Assembly: GCA_965248395.1 (NCBI GenBank)
Contig: OZ252103.1
Coordinates: 1,674,001-1,738,000 of the forward strand
Origin: JAAXHH01 sp965248395
GTDB taxonomy: Bacteria > JAAXHH01
Length of the DNA: 64,000 nucleotides
Direction: 5' to 3'
Below are positions 59,599 through 64,000 of the stretch, one piece after another. The translations under genes were made by a program, and so were the position numbers. Below the pieces are notes generated by a model that was not told the DNA's origin, ran no database searches, and saw nothing but the letters and a program-made list of their open reading frames with translations. Each line of letters begins with the position of its first letter. Within the stretch, counting starts at the first letter, position 1.

Positions 59599-60681
59599 TT
59601 ATTTCGGCGCCCTGACCAACAGGACCAGCGCCAGCAGCCCGAAGAGAACATTCGCGCCCCAGGCGGCCGCCACGGGCGGGAGCATGCCGGCGTGCCCGAA
59701 GGCCTGTGCGAAGCGCAGCAATCCCCAGTAGATGAAGCAGATACCTATACTCAGGGCGAATCCCACCGCGACGCCGCCGCGCCGGAGGTGGGAGGCCAGC
59801 GCGCCTCCGAGCAGTACGATAATCAGGCCCGCGCAGGGGAAGGCAATCTTCAGGTTCAGGTCGACCAGGTAGCCCTGCACGTCTCCCCCGCTGCGCCGCA
59901 CGCTCTGTATCAACTGCGCGAGTTCTCCGTAGTTCATCTCTTCGGGACGTTTCTGCCCCCGCAGTAAGTCCTCGGGGGTCACGGACCAACCGCTGAGTTC
60001 CATCGACGCGAACGAGGTGTATTCGGAAAGTGCGCCACCGACCTGAAACCGCCGTTCAACCCCGTTGGAGAGCAGCCAGCTGCCGTTCGTCCATGCGGCG
60101 CTTTCCGCCGTGAGTACGCTCGCGACGGCGCCATCGCGAAATTCGGTGACGTAAAACCCGGAACCCTCTCCTCTTCGTCCGTCGAATACGCGGATATAGA
60201 ACTGGCGGCCTTCTTCACCCCTGAAGTACACGTCATACCGGACATGCCGGCCTTCACCGGTCTGCATGTCCACGTGTTCCGACTTGATTTCCGCCCGCTT
60301 CATACTGGTATGGGGCACGAGCCATTCGCCCGCCCAGAACAGGCCCGCGCTTACCAGTGCGCTGACGAGGAGCAATGGTCGCAGCAACCGGTACAGGCTC
60401 AGTCCCGAGGCCTTCATGGCCGTCAACTCGCCGAACCTGGCCAGTTGACCGAAGGTGTAGAGGCTGGCGAGCAGCAGGCTGACCGGTATCGTGAGTACGA
60501 AGATATAAGGCAGGTAGTAGACGTAGTAGAGCGCGATGTACGCGGGCGCTACGTCGCGGTCCAGGAAACGGTCCAGTTGCTCGATGAGATCGACGATGAA
60601 AAAAATGCTGACGAAGGCGACCAGGCTTATGGCGATCGCGGTGATGAACAGCCGGAGCAGGTACCGGGTGATCAGGGACAT
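59599..60681 (-). CDS. lptG: LPS export permease LptG
   Basis: 360 aa, YjgP/YjgQ family: three N-terminal helices, a periplasmic beta-jellyroll domain (about 130-270) and three C-terminal helices, as in LptF/LptG, which with LptB extract LPS from the inner membrane. FGELTAMKASGLSLYRLLRPLL near residues 80-100 is the family coupling helix. The frame runs 43 codons upstream over the lptF 3' end; ATG 60681 is chosen as the start of MSLITRYLLRLF. It follows lptF by 34 bp. Confidence 0.9.
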   Translation of the reverse strand: MSLITRYLLRLFITAIAISLVAFVSIFFIVDLIEQLDRFLDRDVAPAYIALYYVYYLPYIFVLTIPVSLLLASLYTFGQLARFGELTAMKASGLSLYRLLRPLLLVSALVSAGLFWAGEWLVPHTSMKRAEIKSEHVDMQTGEGRHVRYDVYFRGEEGRQFYIRVFDGRRGEGSGFYVTEFRDGAVASVLTAESAAWTNGSWLLSNGVERRFQVGGALSEYTSFASMELSGWSVTPEDLLRGQKRPEEMNYGELAQLIQSVRRSGGDVQGYLVDLNLKIAFPCAGLIIVLLGGALASHLRRGGVAVGFALSIGICFIYWGLLRFAQAFGHAGMLPPVAAAWGANVLFGLLALVLLVRAPK

Positions 60682-60715
60682 GGAGGGCCGTCCCCCTGTT
60701 GATGGTGTCTCGCGT

Positions 60716-61945
60716 TCACCTGATGTGTTCCTTTCCGGTGGCCCACACCAGGACGGCGCCTGGAACGCCAAGGACGATATTCGCCGCCCACATGGCCCAA
60801 ACCGGATCAAACAGGTCGCGGTCCGCCAGTTCTTCGCCGCCGAGCAGGCACGCCCAGTACAGGAGGAAGAATCCCAGGCTGAAACCGACGCTCACCCCTA
60901 TGCTTCCACGCCTTATACGCATGCCCAGGGGCGCGCCGATCAGCACGAAAACCAGGCATGCCGCCGATATGGCATACTTCTTGTGGATTTCCACGACGTA
61001 ACTGTTCTTCTGCCGCTGTCTTAACGAGATCGTCCGCTCCGCTTCGGCTCTATGCGCTTCCATGGTATCCGCCTCCGTCGCGGAATGATCCGTCCCGTCT
61101 TCCAGGCTCGCCCGGGCTTCGTCGATCTCCTGCTGCCAGTCTTCGATCTTCTGGCGCATCATGGCGATGTTCAACTCGCGGTCGCTCCGCGTTCCGGCCT
61201 CTGATCGGTGTACGCCGCTCGGTTTGCTGCGAATCGAAAACCGTTGTCGTTCGAAGACCTCTTTGAAATACCGGCCCGATGCCTCATCGTGTTGAAGCAG
61301 TTCCCCGTCGTGCAGCATGAGGGTTACCCGACTGCCCGATTCGTTGACGTGGAATTCACCCGACTTCGCGGTCAGCAGACGTGGATAGCGCCTGTTACCA
61401 GTCTCATAGATGGTGATGCTTTCTATCTCGTTGTTGCGCGGATTTACCCGGTCGATCAATATGCTGTACCCGGGGATGTCCTTCATGAATATGCCCGCGG
61501 TGAAGAGGAGCGTGGGACGAGCCCGGTGTATATCGTTCATGAGCGAACGGGCCCGGTAGTTGGCTTCGGGCAGAATGACGTCCATGAAATATAGATGACA
61601 GACGCCGAGCATGATCCCGGTTGCCAGGACCGGAGAGATCATCTGGAAGAAACTGACGCCCCCCGCCTTAAGGGCCGTGATCTCGTTGTCCGCCGAAAGC
61701 CGGCCGAAGGCCATGAGGGTGGCGACCAGGACGGACATGGGAATGGAAACGGCGACGATCCACGCCAGGTTGAGGATAAACACCTCGAGCACGATGAACA
61801 GGTCGAGGTTCTTGCCGATAATCAGGTTGGCGATCTGAAAGATGATATCCATCACGAGTATGAACGTGATGATCACGAAGGAAAACAGGAAGGGCCCGAA
61901 ATGCGCTTTGAGTAAGTATCGGTAGAGGTGAACCGGCAGGATCAT
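60716..61945 (-). CDS. lptF: LPS export permease LptF
   Basis: 409 aa, the same family and topology as lptG: ADNEITALKAGGVSFFQMISPVL in the coupling region, a longer periplasmic part (about 130-300) with a charged helical insertion (MMRQKIEDWQQEIDEARASL), and three terminal helices (AISAACLVFVLIGAPLGMR). The LptF/LptG pair shows that the organism exports LPS and has an outer membrane. First gene of the minus-strand pair; 257 bp separate it from ssb. Confidence 0.9.
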   Translation of the reverse strand: MILPVHLYRYLLKAHFGPFLFSFVIITFILVMDIIFQIANLIIGKNLDLFIVLEVFILNLAWIVAVSIPMSVLVATLMAFGRLSADNEITALKAGGVSFFQMISPVLATGIMLGVCHLYFMDVILPEANYRARSLMNDIHRARPTLLFTAGIFMKDIPGYSILIDRVNPRNNEIESITIYETGNRRYPRLLTAKSGEFHVNESGSRVTLMLHDGELLQHDEASGRYFKEVFERQRFSIRSKPSGVHRSEAGTRSDRELNIAMMRQKIEDWQQEIDEARASLEDGTDHSATEADTMEAHRAEAERTISLRQRQKNSYVVEIHKKYAISAACLVFVLIGAPLGMRIRRGSIGVSVGFSLGFFLLYWACLLGGEELADRDLFDPVWAMWAANIVLGVPGAVLVWATGKEHIR

Positions 61946-62128
61946 GGGCTAATCCGGCGTACATCGGACTGCGGCGGGGTGTTCTTGATAAGCCCGGTGT
62001 CGGGTGCCGTCGACGATGGTTACGATGTTTTTACAGGTCTCTCGACTAAGAGAATATACCGCGCGGTTTCATGGTGAGGCAAGGTGTTTTGTCCCAGGCG
62101 ATTAACCGGGATTCCGAGGTAAATTCGC

Positions 62129-62157
62129 TTGACTAGCCTCAGGCATCGCGCTATACT
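62129..62157 (+). promoter_or_regulatory. Sigma70-type promoter of ssb
   Basis: TTGACT (62129-62134) and TATACT (62152-62157) with a 17-bp spacer, 46 bp before the ssb ATG. Near-consensus in both boxes. Confidence 0.72.
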
Positions 62158-62202
62158 CATTTCATCCATCCCAATGGATTTTCCTGATAAGGAGCAACCT
62201 TA

Positions 62203-62661
62203 ATGGCCAGTCTAAACAAAGTCATTCTGATCGGTAATCTGGGCGCGGACCCCGAGATGAGATACACCCCTTCCGGCCGGGCCGTGGTCAATTTCCGCAT
62301 GGCCACGACGCGACATTGGAACACGCAGGACGGAGAACGGCGGGAAGAGACGGAATGGCACCGGATCGTCGCCTTTTCCAAACTGGCGGAGATTTGTGGT
62401 CAATATCTGAAAAAGGGCGCCCCTGTGTATGTTGAAGGCCGGCTTCAAACCCGTTCCTGGGAAGATCAGAGCGGGATGAAACGGTACTCGACCGAGATTG
62501 TTGCGAACGAGATGCAGATGCTGAGTGCCCGCCAGCAGAGCGAACTCGCGTCGGACGTGACCGAACCGTCCGGACCGTCCGGGCCGTCCGGCGGATTGGG
62601 CAATACCGCACCGGATGAACCGACTTCCTCGCCCGAGGCCGACGACGATCTTCCATTTTGA
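62203..62661 (+). CDS. ssb: Single-stranded DNA-binding protein
   Basis: 152 aa. OB fold over about 1-108 (MASLNKVILIGNLGADPEMRYT, then WHRIVAFSKLAEICGQYLKKG and VYVEGRLQTRSWEDQSGMKRYST), a flexible Pro/Ser/Gly linker, and the acidic tail DDDLPF that recruits repair and replication partners. TAAGGAG precedes the ATG at 9 bp. Promoter at 62129-62157. Confidence 0.96.
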   Translation: MASLNKVILIGNLGADPEMRYTPSGRAVVNFRMATTRHWNTQDGERREETEWHRIVAFSKLAEICGQYLKKGAPVYVEGRLQTRSWEDQSGMKRYSTEIVANEMQMLSARQQSELASDVTEPSGPSGPSGGLGNTAPDEPTSSPEADDDLPF

Positions 62662-62731
62662 CGCCCAGCGAGGCAGAGTCCGTTCGTCGACGCCGGCTGT
62701 TCCGTTCCCCGTGGGCCTGTAGTGAGAACCC

Positions 62732-63430
62732 ATGACCGTTAGACTTAGCGGCAACGGGCTTCCTCGTATTTCGATTCTGACCGCCCGGCTGGAACCCGTT
62801 GAACCGCTGATCAGATGGTTGAACGGCGCAGGTTACCTGTTAACGGAGTTGCACTACACCTCCGTAGAAGACATCCACGCCCGCATTCCGGCTTCGGATA
62901 TCCTGCTCATCCATACCAACCGGCCCCGCTCGGACGTCTCGTTCGTCCTGGACGAACTGCGGTCGGGACAATTCCGCCAGGTGCCCGCGGTAATCGTGCT
63001 CACCGTTTGCGACACGATCGGCGATATCGACGTCACCCGGGGGATCGACGATTTCATCTGCGCGCCCTACAATCCCCACGAGGTCGATCTGCGCATCAAG
63101 AATGTCCTGTGGCGCCGTCACAGCATACAGATCCAGGACATGATCGTCTGGGGCGACCTGCTCATCAACCTCGGCAACTACGAAGTCTCGATCAGGGGCA
63201 AGGCGATCGACCTCACACTCAAGGAATACGAACTGCTCAAGCATCTGGCCAGGCACAGGGGCCGGGTATTCACGCGGGATGAACTGTTGACCGCCGTCTG
63301 GGGATACGATTATTTCAGCGGTACGAGGACCGTGGACGTGCACGTGAGGCGGCTGCGGATGAAGATCGAACGCCACGGGGTGCATATCATTACAACCGTC
63401 CGGGGCGTCGGGTACAAGTTCGGTGAATGA
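62732..63430 (+). CDS. OmpR-like regulator with atypical, non-phosphorylatable receiver domain
   Basis: 232 aa: receiver-like domain (about 11-125) and an OmpR/PhoB winged helix (about 140-230; LTLKEYELLKHLARHRGRVFTRDELL and VDVHVRRLRMKIE). In the receiver, the Asp that is normally phosphorylated is H61 (DILLIHTNRP), the N-terminal acidic pair is missing (ISILTAR), and the Lys of the K-P-F motif is A111 (CAPYNP). Thr91 is kept. So a phosphorelay is unlikely; dimerisation or a bound ligand may control it, as in known atypical receivers. No kinase gene nearby. Starts 70 bp after ssb. Confidence 0.88.
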   Translation: MTVRLSGNGLPRISILTARLEPVEPLIRWLNGAGYLLTELHYTSVEDIHARIPASDILLIHTNRPRSDVSFVLDELRSGQFRQVPAVIVLTVCDTIGDIDVTRGIDDFICAPYNPHEVDLRIKNVLWRRHSIQIQDMIVWGDLLINLGNYEVSIRGKAIDLTLKEYELLKHLARHRGRVFTRDELLTAVWGYDYFSGTRTVDVHVRRLRMKIERHGVHIITTVRGVGYKFGE

Positions 63431-63431
63431 A

Positions 63432-64000
63432 ATGCGTATGGCAAGGTTGATCATAGTCGCCTCCGTGTGCCTTCTCCTGGGGTGCGCGTACTACAATACC
63501 TTCTACAACGCCAGGAAAGCCTTCAAGGAAGGGGAACGCATACGTCATAGCCAGTCGCTGCCCGACGGCAGTGTGCCACCCCTGGCCCTGGCGTCATACG
63601 AACTCGCGATAGAAAACGCGGGGCTCCTCCTGCGGGACCATCCCGGAAGTTCCCTGGTCGACGACGCGCTGGTCCTGATCGGTGACGCCCTGGCGATCCA
63701 GGGGCAGCACCCGCAGGCCATTAAACGGTATGAGCAGGTCCTCAGGCTGTTCCCCGACAGCGAATTTGGCGGGCACTGTCTTTTTTCACTGGGCAAAAGC
63801 TACCTCGGCGCGGGCGATACCACCCGGGCCGATGAACACCTGGACCGTTTCATACGGGAATACCCCGGCAGCGACCGGTCCTCGGACGCCTACATGCTCC
63901 GAGGCGAGATAGCCTTTGACAGCGGCCGCTATGAGGAGTCCGTTTCCCGTTTCGACTTCTTTCTGAAAACGCTTCCCGGCAACGACCGGCAAGCGGATGC
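63432..64000 (+). CDS. Outer-membrane lipoprotein with TPR-like repeats, 3' end outside window
   Basis: Starts one base after the regulator's stop and is open to the end of the window (189 residues seen). Signal peptide with lipobox LLLGC, Cys at 18, then an aromatic stretch (AYYNTFYNARKAF) seen at the N-terminus of several TPR lipoproteins. From about 55, TPR/YfiO-like repeats: SSLVDDALVLIGDALAIQG, PQAIKRYEQVLRLFPDSEF, TRADEHLDRFIREYPGSDR and YEESVSRFDFFLKTLPGNDR. Resembles BamD-like proteins in repeat type; whether it serves the BAM complex cannot be said. A second ATG two codons in is an alternative start. Confidence 0.8.
   Translation, partial: MRMARLIIVASVCLLLGCAYYNTFYNARKAFKEGERIRHSQSLPDGSVPPLALASYELAIENAGLLLRDHPGSSLVDDALVLIGDALAIQGQHPQAIKRYEQVLRLFPDSEFGGHCLFSLGKSYLGAGDTTRADEHLDRFIREYPGSDRSSDAYMLRGEIAFDSGRYEESVSRFDFFLKTLPGNDRQAD

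Overview
The window is 64 kb of GC-rich, densely coded chromosomal DNA from a Gram-negative bacterium. LptF and LptG point to an LPS outer membrane, and there are several signal peptides and lipoboxes. Two sites match sigma70-type promoters closely (TTGACA-N17-TAATTT before rpsT and TTGACT-N17-TATACT before ssb). I see no rRNA, tRNA, CRISPR array, transposase, integrase or phage gene. The accessory content is four phytanoyl-CoA dioxygenase-like proteins, three Cys-type sulfatases, three Gfo/Idh/MocA oxidoreductases, three SDRs and two DUF6785 membrane proteins. That repertoire recalls uncultured phyla such as Poribacteria or Latescibacterota, but this is an impression from gene content and not a placement.

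Layout. 1-2653: housekeeping genes (metG 3' end, tatD, rsmA). 2665-7158: four consecutive genes that look like a YibQ-type deacetylase, PdxJ, SecD and SecF but have lost the residues those families use for catalysis or proton relay; this is the first candidate novel system. 7202-12920: catabolic accessory genes (sulfatase, Gfo/Idh/MocA, orphan HsdR_N nuclease-like protein, PhyH, cyclase, SDR). 12917-16302: succinate dehydrogenase operon in the order C-A-B. 16571-22074: two convergent DUF6785 membrane proteins with an SDR and a sugar isomerase-like protein. 22150-30448: sulfatase, Gfo/Idh/MocA plus DUF1611, hisD, HpcH/HpaI aldolase, dienelactone hydrolase, PhyH and a HisI variant. 30763-31652: an MntA-HepT toxin-antitoxin pair. 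31709-35860: PhyH, an SDR without its Tyr/Lys pair, a frameshifted enolase-superfamily gene, a TlpA-like thioredoxin and an AhpD-like protein. 36097-40202: uvrC, rpsT and a divergent pyrG. 40460-45609: a frameshifted Ig-like/LRR lipoprotein, a PheC-like periplasmic protein, and a CRTAC1-type repeat protein coupled to an RnfD-like membrane protein. 45692-50675: Gfo/Idh/MocA, a YbdK-type ligase, a sulfatase with an added C-terminal domain, and PhyH.

50728-57195 is the second and stronger candidate system: a tightly packed operon of a small protein, a MutL/GlmL-type ASKHA ATPase, a barrel-sandwich plus KOW-like soluble protein and four membrane proteins including a DUF6754 member. No B12-dependent mutase lies nearby, although that is the usual partner of MutL. 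57358-64000 returns to housekeeping: a sugar nucleotidyltransferase, metK, lptFG, ssb, an OmpR-like regulator with a non-phosphorylatable receiver, and the start of a TPR-like lipoprotein.

Two genes carry single-base insertions (about 33928 and 41177) that break otherwise good reading frames. They may be real pseudogenes or sequence errors.
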